From: Chitinophagaceae bacterium
GTDB taxonomy: Bacteria > Bacteroidota > Bacteroidia > Chitinophagales > Chitinophagaceae
Assembly: GCA_004173235.1 (NCBI GenBank)
Contig: SEAC01000017.1
Location: 1 to 64,000, forward strand
DNA: 64,000 nucleotides
Reading direction: 5' to 3'
Shown: positions 42,374 to 50,226 of the stretch, in pieces
How positions within the stretch are numbered: the first letter of the stretch is position 1
How the letters are laid out: each line of letters begins with the position of its first letter
The notes under the pieces: generated by a model
Told to the model about the DNA's origin: nothing
The model's input: the letters and a program-made list of their open reading frames with translations, nothing else
Databases searched by the model: none
Translations under genes and position numbers: made by a program

Positions 42374-42964
42374 ATGACCCTTCGCCAACGCCTGCTTAAG
42401 ACCATTTATCCGCTCTACATTGCCCTCGGCCGGCTTACCGGCCACCATCGCCTGCTGTTGCGCAATCCCGGCGCCCGGCCCGCGCAGTCGCTTTACGACC
42501 TGAGCGTGCCGTTGCCGGATGGGCGCGAATTGGAGCTGGAGACGCTGCGCGGGAAGAAACTGTTGCTGGTGAATACGGCCTCCGACTGTATTTATACGGA
42601 TCAATACCAGGAGCTTCAACAACTGATGGCGCACTTTGGCGACGAGCTTGTAGTAGTGGCCTTTCCTTCGAACGATTTCAAAGAACAGGAGCGTGGCAGC
42701 GACAGCGCCATCCAGGCCTTCTGCCAGCGCAACTACGGCGTGACGTTTCCCGTGGCCCACAAGGGTTCGGTGCGCACGGGACCACAGCAGCAGGAGGTCT
42801 TTCGCTGGCTCACCGACAAAAAGCTGAATGGCTGGAATAGCAAAGCACCCACGTGGAACTTTTCGAAGTACCTTGTGAATGAAGAAGGTACGCTAACGCA
42901 TTACTTCGACCCGGGGATCACACCGGCGCATCCGGAGTTGATCAAGGCGCTTCATCACGGGTAG
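42374..42964 (+). CDS. Glutathione peroxidase family protein (thioredoxin-type peroxidase)
   Basis: Reduces hydroperoxides. The 196-residue protein has the peroxidatic Cys72 in VNTASDCIYTDQYQELQ, the Gln in FPSNDFKEQE (Gln105) and Trp-Asn in WNFSKYLVNEEG. The common NVASxCG reads NTASDCIYT here, so two motif positions are changed. An N-terminal hydrophobic stretch (about residues 9-19) may anchor or direct it. It lies 10 bp after an aldehyde dehydrogenase, a sensible pair for lipid-peroxidation products (inference). Confidence 0.88.
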   Translation: MTLRQRLLKTIYPLYIALGRLTGHHRLLLRNPGARPAQSLYDLSVPLPDGRELELETLRGKKLLLVNTASDCIYTDQYQELQQLMAHFGDELVVVAFPSNDFKEQERGSDSAIQAFCQRNYGVTFPVAHKGSVRTGPQQQEVFRWLTDKKLNGWNSKAPTWNFSKYLVNEEGTLTHYFDPGITPAHPELIKALHHG

Positions 42965-43025
42965 GGATCATCGTGAGGCTTGGCACCCGATGCATTTCCG
43001 ATTCAGGTATTCACACCTAAGTGGG

Positions 43026-44414
43026 TTATTGTTTCTCGTAGGCACCGAGGTCAGGTGCAAGCCCCGCGGGACGTGGCTTTCCATCAAGGTCGATGGGGGT
43101 GCCCGCATTGCCCCCCTTGTCGACGGCGGGGGATCCGGTTGCGAGGCGGAAGGAATAAATGCGGTTCGTGTGATCCACCGAGTCGAAGGTCGGATCGAGG
43201 CCGTTCTGGATGTTGCTCGCGCCGATACCCGACGGTGTGGCGCGCATCCGCCAAAGGGCTCCGTCGAACGTTACGTTGAACGGCGCACCGGTTGAATTCA
43301 GCACCACCACTTCATCCTGCACTAGGCCATTCGCTTCACCCCAATAAATGCCATTGCGAAAAGTGGCGTTGAGCGCCGCGCTGCCGCCCGATGCAGTGCG
43401 GTTGCTGATGAACAATACAGGATTGGTGTGCTGCTGGTAGCGGTTGCTATAACCCACCGCGGTTGTGTGGACGAAGTTGTAGTTGCCCCCTCCGCTGAGC
43501 GAGATGCCGCTGCCGCAATTGCTCACGAGGAGGTTGCGGCTGTCGATGCCGGCGTTGTTGGCGTAGATGCCCGCATCATAGGCGTTGTCGATGATGCACT
43601 CGCGCAGCGTGAGCTGTGTAGCCGGTGCCGGTCCTTCGATAGCGATGGCCTGGTAGGCGTTGAGCACCGAAGTAAAGGTGAGCGTATTGTTGCGGCTGAC
43701 ATCGGAAAAATAGATGCCGGGCCACGATGCGGGAAAGTTGCGATAGGGAATATCGAGCCGGTCGCCGGTGAAGCGAACGCGCGTGCTGTCGTAACGATCG
43801 CCCGTAGAGTGCAGGCTGCCGTGCACAATCATGGGTGCGTTGCCATGGAAGTAGATGTGTGTGCCTTGCGTGATGTTGAGCGATGCAAGTGTGTCCACCG
43901 TTATGCCGTCGAGAATGACGTAGGGCAGCGTGTTGTCCCAGGTTTCGGAGCCGCGCACAATGTGGTTGCGGAGAAAGCGTGCGTTTTGTCCAAAGGCATC
44001 CAGCTGCACCCAGCGGCGGTTGCCGTTCCATTCAATGGCGATGCTGTCCTGCACCACGAAGGGCTGGGTGTTGCTGTTGGGATTGATCGTCACCGTAACG
44101 AACACATACAGGCTATCTCCGCCCGCCACTTCAAGGTCGCGCACTTCGGGGCCCGCGATGCCATCGGCGTTGATGCGGAAGGGTGAGGCATTGCCGCCGG
44201 CAAGGCGCACCGAAGAAATACGGATGCCCTCTTCGTTGTCGTTGAAAATTTTGACCACACCCGAGGTGGAGCCTGTGTTTACGAATACCGTATCGAAGTG
44301 CAGCGTATCCGCTCCTGGTCGCAGTTGCGCATCGGCGCTGCCCGTGAAGCGGTCTTTGCGGCAGGCGGCAAAAGCGATGGTGATCAGGATAAGCAGGAGG
44401 GCTGCGGGTTTCAT
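43026..44414 (-). CDS. Surface lipoprotein with right-handed beta-helix (choice-of-anchor Q type)
   Basis: A 462-residue lipoprotein (lipobox IAFAAC, residues 12-17). The N-terminal part has an Ig-like domain (LHFDTVFVNTGSTSGVVKIFN). The middle is a parallel beta-helix with repeated IYANNAGIDSRNLLVSNCGSGISLSGG. The C-terminus has GSPAVDKGGNAGTPIDLDGKPRPAG and DLGAYE, the typical end of choice-of-anchor Q proteins. Probably surface exposed, perhaps polysaccharide-binding. A box ends 4 nt before the ATG. The frame is open far upstream into comF, but that is not part of the gene. Confidence 0.82.
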   Translation of the reverse strand: MKPAALLLILITIAFAACRKDRFTGSADAQLRPGADTLHFDTVFVNTGSTSGVVKIFNDNEEGIRISSVRLAGGNASPFRINADGIAGPEVRDLEVAGGDSLYVFVTVTINPNSNTQPFVVQDSIAIEWNGNRRWVQLDAFGQNARFLRNHIVRGSETWDNTLPYVILDGITVDTLASLNITQGTHIYFHGNAPMIVHGSLHSTGDRYDSTRVRFTGDRLDIPYRNFPASWPGIYFSDVSRNNTLTFTSVLNAYQAIAIEGPAPATQLTLRECIIDNAYDAGIYANNAGIDSRNLLVSNCGSGISLSGGGNYNFVHTTAVGYSNRYQQHTNPVLFISNRTASGGSAALNATFRNGIYWGEANGLVQDEVVVLNSTGAPFNVTFDGALWRMRATPSGIGASNIQNGLDPTFDSVDHTNRIYSFRLATGSPAVDKGGNAGTPIDLDGKPRPAGLAPDLGAYEKQ

Positions 44415-44418
44415 AAGG

Positions 44419-44426
44419 GCAAGATA
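44419..44426 (-). promoter_or_regulatory. -7 box of beta-helix lipoprotein gene (near-leaderless)
   Basis: TATCTTGC on the minus strand ends 4 nt before the ATG at 44414. One mismatch to TAnnTTTG. Confidence 0.5.
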
Positions 44427-44430
44427 GCGT

Positions 44431-44505
44431 AAGACGCGCGATGCGCAGATTTTTGAGGCGCTGCGCGCTGAGAAGGGCATGGCGCTGAGACGCGCATGGC
44501 GCGTC
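44431..44505. repeat. Palindrome-rich linker
   Basis: Contains GACGCGCGATGCGC, CGCTGCGCGC and the perfect hairpin AGACGCGC-atg-GCGCGTCT. The CGCGATGCGC core is shared with the centres of H1, H6 and H7. Confidence 0.65.
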
Positions 44506-44512
44506 TGTACGG

Positions 44513-45214
44513 CTAGGAGGCGGCAATGCAAAGCGTGGCGATGCTGAGCGTGACGCCCGGAACGGCAAGCAGTGCGCGGCCGCAGGCTTCGAGCGTTGCG
44601 CCGGTGGTCACCACATCGTCTATAAGCAGCAGGTGGCGGCCCTCGAGGCGGGCAGGGTCGGCAACGGCGAAGCGTCCTTCCATATTCTGCCAGCGCGCCA
44701 CGCGGCCCTTCCGGGTTTGCGTTTCGGTGGCGCTGTTGCGCTCCGATACATCGGCCCACACCGGGCGCTCCCATGCGGCGGCCATTCCCTTGCACAGCAG
44801 CTCGGCCTGGTTGTAGCCGCGTTTCTTCATCCGGCTGCGGTGGAGCGGCAGGGGCACCAGCGCATCCACCGTATCGAAGCGTGGCACGAGCGCCAGCTGG
44901 CGTCCCATCAACGTTCCCATGAAAGAAGCCAGCTCCTCCGCGCCGCCGTACTTGATGCCGTGCATCAGCCGCTGGATAATGGATTCTTTGCTGAAGTAGT
45001 ATTGCGCCGTGGCGGCGAAGAGCGGAATTCTGCCCCAGAAGAGGCGGTCGACAGGGTTGTAGGCGTGGCGCTCGAAGCCCGTGAGGGGAAGATGGGAGAG
45101 GCAGCGCAGGCAGAGGGGCACGTCGGTGGTCAGCGCGTCGGAGCCGCAGCCCGCGCAGAGGTGCGGGTAGGCGAGGTGCAGGAGGGAGTCGCGGAGGTCG
45201 TGGAGGAGGCGCAT
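44513..45214 (-). CDS. ComF family phosphoribosyltransferase-like protein
   Basis: A 233-residue ComF/GntX homologue. N-terminal zinc-ribbon cysteines (LCAGCGSDALTTDVPLCLRCL), then a PRTase fold with ALVPLPLHRSRMKKRGYNQAELL and the PRPP-binding loop HLLLIDDVVTTGATLEACG. The family is linked to natural transformation and DNA processing after uptake. ATG 45214 is used; the upstream in-frame extension to 45337 runs through heptad array H7. Confidence 0.88.
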   Translation of the reverse strand: MRLLHDLRDSLLHLAYPHLCAGCGSDALTTDVPLCLRCLSHLPLTGFERHAYNPVDRLFWGRIPLFAATAQYYFSKESIIQRLMHGIKYGGAEELASFMGTLMGRQLALVPRFDTVDALVPLPLHRSRMKKRGYNQAELLCKGMAAAWERPVWADVSERNSATETQTRKGRVARWQNMEGRFAVADPARLEGRHLLLIDDVVTTGATLEACGRALLAVPGVTLSIATLCIAAS

Positions 45215-45227
45215 GGGGCGGTTGGAC

Positions 45228-45291
45228 TCGTGAATCGTCAATCGTGAATCGTGAATGCTGACGCGCGATGTCGTCAATCGTAAAGGCTGAT
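45228..45291. repeat. Heptad array H7 (left arm around the four-helix-bundle gene)
   Basis: Units TCGTGAA, TCGTCAA, TCGTGAA, TCGTGAA, TGCTGAC (45228-45262), then degenerate TCGTCAA, TCGTAAA. It is the inverted complement of H8: the order TCGTGAA-TCGTCAA-TCGTGAA-TGC is shared, with one extra unit here. Confidence 0.85.
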
Positions 45292-45297
45292 GCTTGA

Positions 45298-45654
45298 TCA
45301 GCCATTCGCCATCAGCTTTGTTAGCATCTGGAAGCACCGCACGAGCAGGTTGCCCAATTCGGTCATCTGTTCTTTATTGCAGTAGCCAAGGTCGCCGGCA
45401 ATGTCAAGAAGTGCATCGATTTCAATAACAGAACCCCGGGCGATTTCATAAAAGCGTTTTCGTTCTGGTGACGTTCGCCGGGAAGCGCCCTCTGCCGTAT
45501 TCAGGTGAACCGACAAAGCTGCGCGCCTTAACTGCTGGCTCATTGCGAAACGCTCCTCTGGTGGAAGCAATTTCGAGAGTTTATAGCAAGCATGCACAAA
45601 GGATCGTGAAACCTGGTAGATGTCTAATTTCTGATGCTCGAGCTGAAGAAACAT
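45298..45654 (-). CDS. Four-helix-bundle protein (23S rRNA intervening-sequence protein family)
   Basis: A 118-residue all-helical protein of the S23/IVP family, which includes the proteins encoded within 23S rRNA intervening sequences and the related Avd proteins of diversity-generating retroelements. Seen features: LDIYQVSRSFVHACYKLSKLLPPEERFAMSQQLRRAALSVHLNTAEGASR and a last helix ELGNLLVRCFQMLTKLM. No rRNA is nearby. The gene has its own -7-like box (TAGCTTCG, 45663-45670) 8 nt before the ATG and sits between inverted heptad arrays H7 and H8. The role is probably RNA binding; function unproven. Confidence 0.85.
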   Translation of the reverse strand: MFLQLEHQKLDIYQVSRSFVHACYKLSKLLPPEERFAMSQQLRRAALSVHLNTAEGASRRTSPERKRFYEIARGSVIEIDALLDIAGDLGYCNKEQMTELGNLLVRCFQMLTKLMANG

Positions 45655-45662
45655 TTTTCACT

Positions 45663-45670
45663 CGAAGCTA
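45663..45670 (-). promoter_or_regulatory. -7-like box of four-helix-bundle gene
   Basis: TAGCTTCG on the minus strand, one mismatch to TAnnTTTG, ends 8 nt before ATG 45654. Confidence 0.45.
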
Positions 45671-45735
45671 CCGGCGCCTGGAAACCCGACCTTGTTGTTT
45701 TGAACAGTGTTTCCCGGTATTTTTCTCGTTCTGCG

Positions 45736-45771
45736 CTGGTGGTTTTCCCACCAGCCTTCCCGCAGGGAAGG
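45736..45771. repeat. Two adjacent hairpins upstream of the four-helix-bundle gene
   Basis: CTGGTGG/CCACCAG (5-nt loop) and CCTTCCC-gca-GGGAAGG, side by side. They lie between array H8 and the promoter of the four-helix-bundle gene. Confidence 0.7.
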
Positions 45772-45805
45772 ATCCGTGGGAGCAGCTGCCATCAGTGGTG
45801 CCCGC

Positions 45806-45840
45806 ATTCACGATTGACGATTCACGATTGCCGCTTCACG
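45806..45840. repeat. Heptad array H8 (right arm around the four-helix-bundle gene)
   Basis: Units ATTCACG, ATTGACG, ATTCACG, ATTGCCG, CTTCACG. The radA stop codon (TGA, minus strand) lies in the last unit. It is the inverted complement of H7. Confidence 0.87.
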
Positions 45841-47218
45841 AAAACAAATACCTGTACACCTCCTCCACCTGTCCCATCTGCACCACCTCAATGGCAAACT
45901 TCTTTGCATTCAGTCCCTTCTGGTTGTATTTCGACACCACGATCTTCGCAAAGCCCAGTTTCTCGGCTTCAGCCACGCGCTGCTCGATGCGGTTGACTGC
46001 ACGGATCTCGCCCGACAAACCCACCTCGCCGGCAAAGCAGATATCCTGGCCAACAGGTACGTCTTCGTAAGAAGATAAAAGAGCAACGAGCACGGCCAGG
46101 TCGATGGACGGATCATCCACTTTCAAGCCGCCGGCCATGTTGAGAAAAACATCCTTCACACCAAAGTGAAAGCCGCCGCGCTTTTCGAGCACCGCCAGCA
46201 GCAGCTGCAGCCGGCGCAGGTCGAAGCCGCTGACGGTTCGCTGCGGCGTGCCGTACACCGATTGTGCCACAAGCGCCTGCACTTCGATGAGCAGCGGGCG
46301 CATTCCTTCCATCGTGGCCGCAATGGCGGTGCCGCTCAGCGCTTCTTCTTTCTGCGTGATGAGGATCTCGCTCGGGTTGCGCACGGGCAGCATGCCCCCT
46401 TCGTTCATCTGATAGATGCCCAGCTCCGACGTGGAGCCGAAGCGGTTCTTGAGCGTGCGGAGTATGCGGTACACGTAATGGCGGTCGCCTTCAAACTGAA
46501 GCACGGTGTCTACCATGTGTTCGAGGATCTTCGGACCGGCGATCGATCCTTCCTTTGTTATATGGCCAATGAGAAATACCGGCGTGTTCGTCTCTTTCGC
46601 AAACTGCTGGAACTCGGCTGCGCATTCGCGTATTTGCGACACCGACCCGGGCGACGATTCGATGAAAGGAGATTCGAGCGTTTGTATGGAATCGACGATG
46701 ATCAGTTCGGGCTTCAGCTTCTTGATCTCGTTGAAGATGGATTGCGTGCTCGTTTCCGTCAGCAGGTAAAATTGTTCGTTGGCCATGCCCAGCCGGTCGG
46801 CGCGCATCTTCAACTGCTGCTCGCTTTCTTCACCGGAGATATACAACACCGTCATTCCCTGCAGCTGTAAACCCATTTGCAAAAACAACGTTGACTTGCC
46901 GATGCCGGGCTCGCCGGCAACAAGCACGATGGAGCCCGGAACGATGCCTCCGCCGAGCACACGATTCAACTCGGGATCGATCGTAGCAATGCGCTCGGTG
47001 GTGCTTGTTTGAACAGTGTGCAACGCCTGCACCTTGCGCGATGTAGACGGAACTTCGTGATACGATTGCCAGTCGGTGCCCTTTCCTTTTTTGTCGTCTT
47101 TCTGAATGAGTTCTTCCACGAAAGTATTCCACTGCTGACACGAGGGACACTTGCCCGACCACTTGGTGCTTTCATAGCCGCAGTTCTGGCAGAAGTATGC
47201 GGTTTTAACTTTCGACAT
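45836..47218 (-). CDS. radA: DNA repair protein RadA
   Basis: RecA-like ATPase that promotes branch migration in recombination repair. The 460-residue protein has the C4 zinc finger (C10, C13, C24, C27), Walker A GEPGIGKST (102-110), Walker B ELIIVDSIQTL, the RadA-specific KNRFGST and the Lon-like C-terminal domain (MAGGLKVDDPSIDLAVLVALLSS). ATG 47218 matches the family start MSKVKTAYFCQNCGYES. The last codon and stop (TCG TGA) are within heptad array H8. Confidence 0.95.
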   Translation of the reverse strand: MSKVKTAYFCQNCGYESTKWSGKCPSCQQWNTFVEELIQKDDKKGKGTDWQSYHEVPSTSRKVQALHTVQTSTTERIATIDPELNRVLGGGIVPGSIVLVAGEPGIGKSTLFLQMGLQLQGMTVLYISGEESEQQLKMRADRLGMANEQFYLLTETSTQSIFNEIKKLKPELIIVDSIQTLESPFIESSPGSVSQIRECAAEFQQFAKETNTPVFLIGHITKEGSIAGPKILEHMVDTVLQFEGDRHYVYRILRTLKNRFGSTSELGIYQMNEGGMLPVRNPSEILITQKEEALSGTAIAATMEGMRPLLIEVQALVAQSVYGTPQRTVSGFDLRRLQLLLAVLEKRGGFHFGVKDVFLNMAGGLKVDDPSIDLAVLVALLSSYEDVPVGQDICFAGEVGLSGEIRAVNRIEQRVAEAEKLGFAKIVVSKYNQKGLNAKKFAIEVVQMGQVEEVYRYLFS

Positions 47219-47611
47219 AAAAGAGGGGATTGAAAACGCTGGGGAGATAAAATGAAGAAAGGGGTCAATCTTGCGACCAACCCCTTTACTTACTAACCCA
47301 TTAAATTCTGACACTAAATTACAAACTGGGGGCACATAACAAAATTATTTTTTGCCCCTGTGTATAAGTTTTAGCAATCCCTTGCGCAAGGAAAAGACAA
47401 TGCCGAAGAGCATTTTATGTATTGATAATCAGCAAATTGCAAAGTCACTTGGGCGGAGCAGTTTGGCTAAAGGGCTGAAAAACTGTCAGTTACAAACCGC
47501 CAAATCGGCCCCTTTTTCGCCAAAAAACTTAGCAAAACCGGCCAATTCGCGCCCTTCTGTACGGCTGAGCCTTTTTGGAGCCGATTTTGCCCCCTCTTTT
47601 CAAAAAAAGGG
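47219..47611. other. 393-bp AT-richer intergenic region between divergent radA and metallopeptidase genes
   Basis: It holds the divergent promoters, a GGGGT..ACCCC inverted repeat near 47258-47285 and A/T tracts. A plus-strand open frame (47352-47669) has no family signal and overlaps the metallopeptidase start. No structured RNA was recognised. Confidence 0.5.
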
Positions 47612-48316
47612 ATGTTTTATACTGGTCATAATTCGATATTTCTCCTTTCGCTCCTGTTCATGGGGTTGAGCATGCTGGTGTCGGGCATTCTCAGGGCCCG
47701 CTTTGCGGCTTACAGCAAAATTCCGCTCCGCGCAAGGCTTACAGGCCAGGAAGTTGCCGAAAAGATGCTCCGTGAGAACGGCATTTTCAACGTAAAAGTG
47801 GTGTCGGTGGAGGGATTTTTGTCCGACCACTACAACCCGGTTGCCCGGACCATCAACCTGAGCCCGGAAGTGTTTACCTCCGCGTCGGTGGCTTCGGCGG
47901 CCATAGCGGCCCACGAAACGGGGCATGCCATCCAGCACGCGAATGCCTACCCCTGGCTGGGCCTGCGCAGCAAGCTGGTTCCGGCGGTCCAGTTCAGCTC
48001 CAGCATTGCCCAGTGGGTGCTCATGATCGGGCTGGTGCTGGCAGCGTCGGGAAACAGCACACTGCTCCTCGCGGGTATCGCCCTCTTCGCCCTCACGGTG
48101 CTGTTCTCGCTCGTTACGCTTCCTGTGGAGTTCGATGCTTCGCGGCGCGCGCTTGCCTGGCTCCAAACCACCAATGTGACCACAACCGACGAATTTCCGA
48201 AAGCAAAGAGCGCCCTCACCTGGGCCGCAATGACCTACGTGGTGGCTGCCCTCGCCTCCGTGGTGATGCTGCTGCAATACGTTTCCATCTTTATGGGAAG
48301 CCGCGACCGCCGGTAG
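47612..48316 (+). CDS. Zinc metallopeptidase, YugP family
   Basis: A 234-residue membrane protease. N-terminal helix (IFLLSLLFMGLSMLVSGIL), zinc motif H101-ETGH-H105 in AAIAAHETGHAIQHANAY, DHYNPVARTINLSPEV, VEFDASRRALAWL (third zinc ligand Glu) and two C-terminal helices. The family is broadly conserved with an unclear substrate. It converges on rng across repeat H9 with a strong two-way terminator. Confidence 0.88.
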   Translation: MFYTGHNSIFLLSLLFMGLSMLVSGILRARFAAYSKIPLRARLTGQEVAEKMLRENGIFNVKVVSVEGFLSDHYNPVARTINLSPEVFTSASVASAAIAAHETGHAIQHANAYPWLGLRSKLVPAVQFSSSIAQWVLMIGLVLAASGNSTLLLAGIALFALTVLFSLVTLPVEFDASRRALAWLQTTNVTTTDEFPKAKSALTWAAMTYVVAALASVVMLLQYVSIFMGSRDRR

Positions 48317-48322
48317 ATCGCT

Positions 48323-48439
48323 GATGTAGGATGTGGGATGTCTGATATGAAAACGGCCGAAGCAAAGCTTCGGCCGTTTTGTTTCGCTAAATCAGACATC
48401 AGACATCAGACATCAAAGATCAGACATCCTACATCTTTA
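48323..48439. repeat. Heptad palindrome element H9 (between convergent metallopeptidase and rng)
   Basis: Left GATGTAG, GATGTGG, GATGTCT, GATATGA (48323-48350). Right ATCAGAC x3, ATCAAAG, ATCAGAC, ATCCTAC, ATCTTTA (48391-48439). The centre is a perfect 14-bp hairpin. The rng stop codon TAG is part of a unit of the right arm. Confidence 0.9.
48350..48380. terminator. Bidirectional terminator inside H9
   Basis: Perfect stem AAAACGGCCGAAGC/GCTTCGGCCGTTTT with a 3-nt loop; A-tract on one side and T-tract on the other. It serves both convergent genes. Confidence 0.92.
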
Positions 48440-49982
48440 TCTCCTCACCATCCTTATTGAAAAAATGGTATTCCGTGAGGTGGTACGTAGAGTCTTCGCG
48501 GACGGTGATCTTCTGGCCAAATTTGCGTTTCCATTTGGCCGCCTTCGAGTTCCAGAAGAAACCCTTGGTGAGGTAGGCATAGAGAATAGGACCGACAACC
48601 ACCGTGAGGTCTTTGTGGCTGTGGGTAATGAGGTAGTTGAGGTTCTTCTCTATGTCGTCGTCAATGAGCATCGTGCTTTGGATCTTGCCCGTGCCGTTGC
48701 AGGTGGGACAAACTTCCTGCGTGTTGATGTTCATCTCCGGCTTCATCCGCTGGCGCGTGATCTGCATCAGCCCGAACTTCGAAATGGGCAGCACGGCATG
48801 CTTGGCGCGGTCGGTGGCCATATGCTCGTCCATCGCCTCGATCACCTTCTTCTTGTTGTCGGGCAGCTTCATGTCGATGAAGTCTACCACGATGATGCCG
48901 CCGATGTCGCGGAGGCGCAGCTGGCGGGCGATTTCTTTTGCGGCTTCGAGGTTTGTTTCGAGGGCGTTCTGCTCCTGGTTGTTGCTAACGCTCTTGTAGC
49001 CCGAGTTGACGTCGATCACGTGGAGTGCTTCCGTGTGCTCGATGATGAGGTAGGCGCCGCTATCGAGGTTCACCGTTTTGCCGAAGCCCGACTTCACCTG
49101 CTTGGTGATGCCGAAGGTGTCGAAGATGGGCGAGCCGTTGGAATGAAAGCTTACGATGTCGGCCTTCTCGGGCGCGATCTTCTGGATGTAGGCTTTGGTT
49201 TCCTGGTATAAGCCTTTTTCGTTGATCACCACCTTGTTGAAGTCTGCGTTGAGCAGGTCGCGGAGGATGGAGGTCGTTTTTGTTTGCTCGCTGAGGATCT
49301 TGGCAGGCGGGTTGGCGCCGCGCAGGTTCTTCTGGATCGACTTCCAGGTGGCCACCAGCTCGGAAATGTCTTCGTGCAGTTCGGCGGTGTTCTTGCCTTC
49401 TGCGGCGGTGCGCACGATCACGCCGAAGTTCTTCGGCTTGATGGATTCCACGATCCGCTGGAGGCGCTTGCGCTCTTCGGAGGAGTGGATCTTTCGTGAA
49501 ACGGCTACGATGTCGTTGAAAGGCGTGATGACCACGAAGCGGCCGGGGAGCGAAATTTCGCAGGAGAGGCGCGGACCTTTCTGTGCGATGGGTTCCTTCA
49601 GGATCTGCACCAGCACATTGGGCTTGCCGTTGAGCACTTCGGCGATCTTGCCGGTTTTGACGATCTCGGGCTCGTTGGGGAAAGAGGCGAAGTCCATCCC
49701 TTCGGCCGATTTGTCGGCCATGGCGGCTGCCGTGAATTTGAGGAGGGAGCGGGCGTAGGGGCTAAGGTCGGTGTAGTGGAGGAAGGCGTCTTTCTCGTGG
49801 CCTACATCCACGAAGGCCGCGTTGAGGCCCGGGATGAGTTTTTTCACCTTGCCGAGGTAAAGGTCGCCAACCGCAAAGCGGGCATCGATCTTCTCGGTGT
49901 GTAGTTCCACCAGCTTCTTGTCTTCCAACAAGGCAATGTCCACTCCGTGCGGAGCAGCATTGATGATTAGTTCTTTGTTCAC
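48429..49982 (-). CDS. rng: Ribonuclease E/G family endoribonuclease
   Basis: Endoribonuclease acting on rRNA precursors and mRNA. The 517-residue protein has the S1 domain (LYLGKVKKLIPGLNAAFVDVGHEKDAFLHYTDL), the RNase H-like and DNase I-like parts with the metal-binding aspartates in HVIDVNSGYKS and GGIIVVDFIDM, and the Zn-link CPTCNGTGK. The length fits RNase G; no long C-terminal degradosome scaffold is present. It is followed by the heptad element H9 at its stop codon. Confidence 0.93.
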   Translation of the reverse strand: MNKELIINAAPHGVDIALLEDKKLVELHTEKIDARFAVGDLYLGKVKKLIPGLNAAFVDVGHEKDAFLHYTDLSPYARSLLKFTAAAMADKSAEGMDFASFPNEPEIVKTGKIAEVLNGKPNVLVQILKEPIAQKGPRLSCEISLPGRFVVITPFNDIVAVSRKIHSSEERKRLQRIVESIKPKNFGVIVRTAAEGKNTAELHEDISELVATWKSIQKNLRGANPPAKILSEQTKTTSILRDLLNADFNKVVINEKGLYQETKAYIQKIAPEKADIVSFHSNGSPIFDTFGITKQVKSGFGKTVNLDSGAYLIIEHTEALHVIDVNSGYKSVSNNQEQNALETNLEAAKEIARQLRLRDIGGIIVVDFIDMKLPDNKKKVIEAMDEHMATDRAKHAVLPISKFGLMQITRQRMKPEMNINTQEVCPTCNGTGKIQSTMLIDDDIEKNLNYLITHSHKDLTVVVGPILYAYLTKGFFWNSKAAKWKRKFGQKITVREDSTYHLTEYHFFNKDGEEIKM

Positions 49983-50169
49983 ATTACTACAGCTTTAGGT
50001 AAGAAGGGGAATAGACGCTGATTACGCCGTCCAGGGGTTTGCTGCAGAACCTTTAAGTGGAGAGAAGGCAATAAAGGGACGTGGGGCGGCCGATCCGGGC
50101 TTGTGCGGAGGCTTCCTTGCGAAGCGGGCGCGCTGCTCTGGATGAGCGATCAGCAATCGATAAATAACA

Positions 50170-50203
50170 TGCCGGGAAAGACAGTCGAGCTGCTTTCCCG
50201 GCA
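50170..50203 (-). terminator. Hairpin after the mS38-like gene
   Basis: Stem TGCCGGGAAAG/CTTTCCCGGCA (11 bp) with a 12-nt loop, 24 bp downstream of the small gene. No T-run follows on the minus strand, so it may be a processing or stability hairpin. Confidence 0.6.
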
Positions 50204-50226
50204 CGTTTATGTAGGTCAACGGAAGC

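Noticed and set aside
44415-45305. One fused frame joining the ComF region with the beta-helix lipoprotein
   Set aside because: The lipoprotein has its own signal peptide and -7 box at 44414-44426, and ComF is encoded in another frame of the same stretch.
45298-45654. 23S rRNA intervening sequence in place
   Set aside because: The gene family is right, but there is no rRNA sequence around it; the neighbours are radA and comF.
47352-47669. A 105-codon plus-strand frame in the radA-metallopeptidase gap
   Set aside because: No family features, AT-rich composition unlike the neighbours, and it overlaps the start of the metallopeptidase gene.
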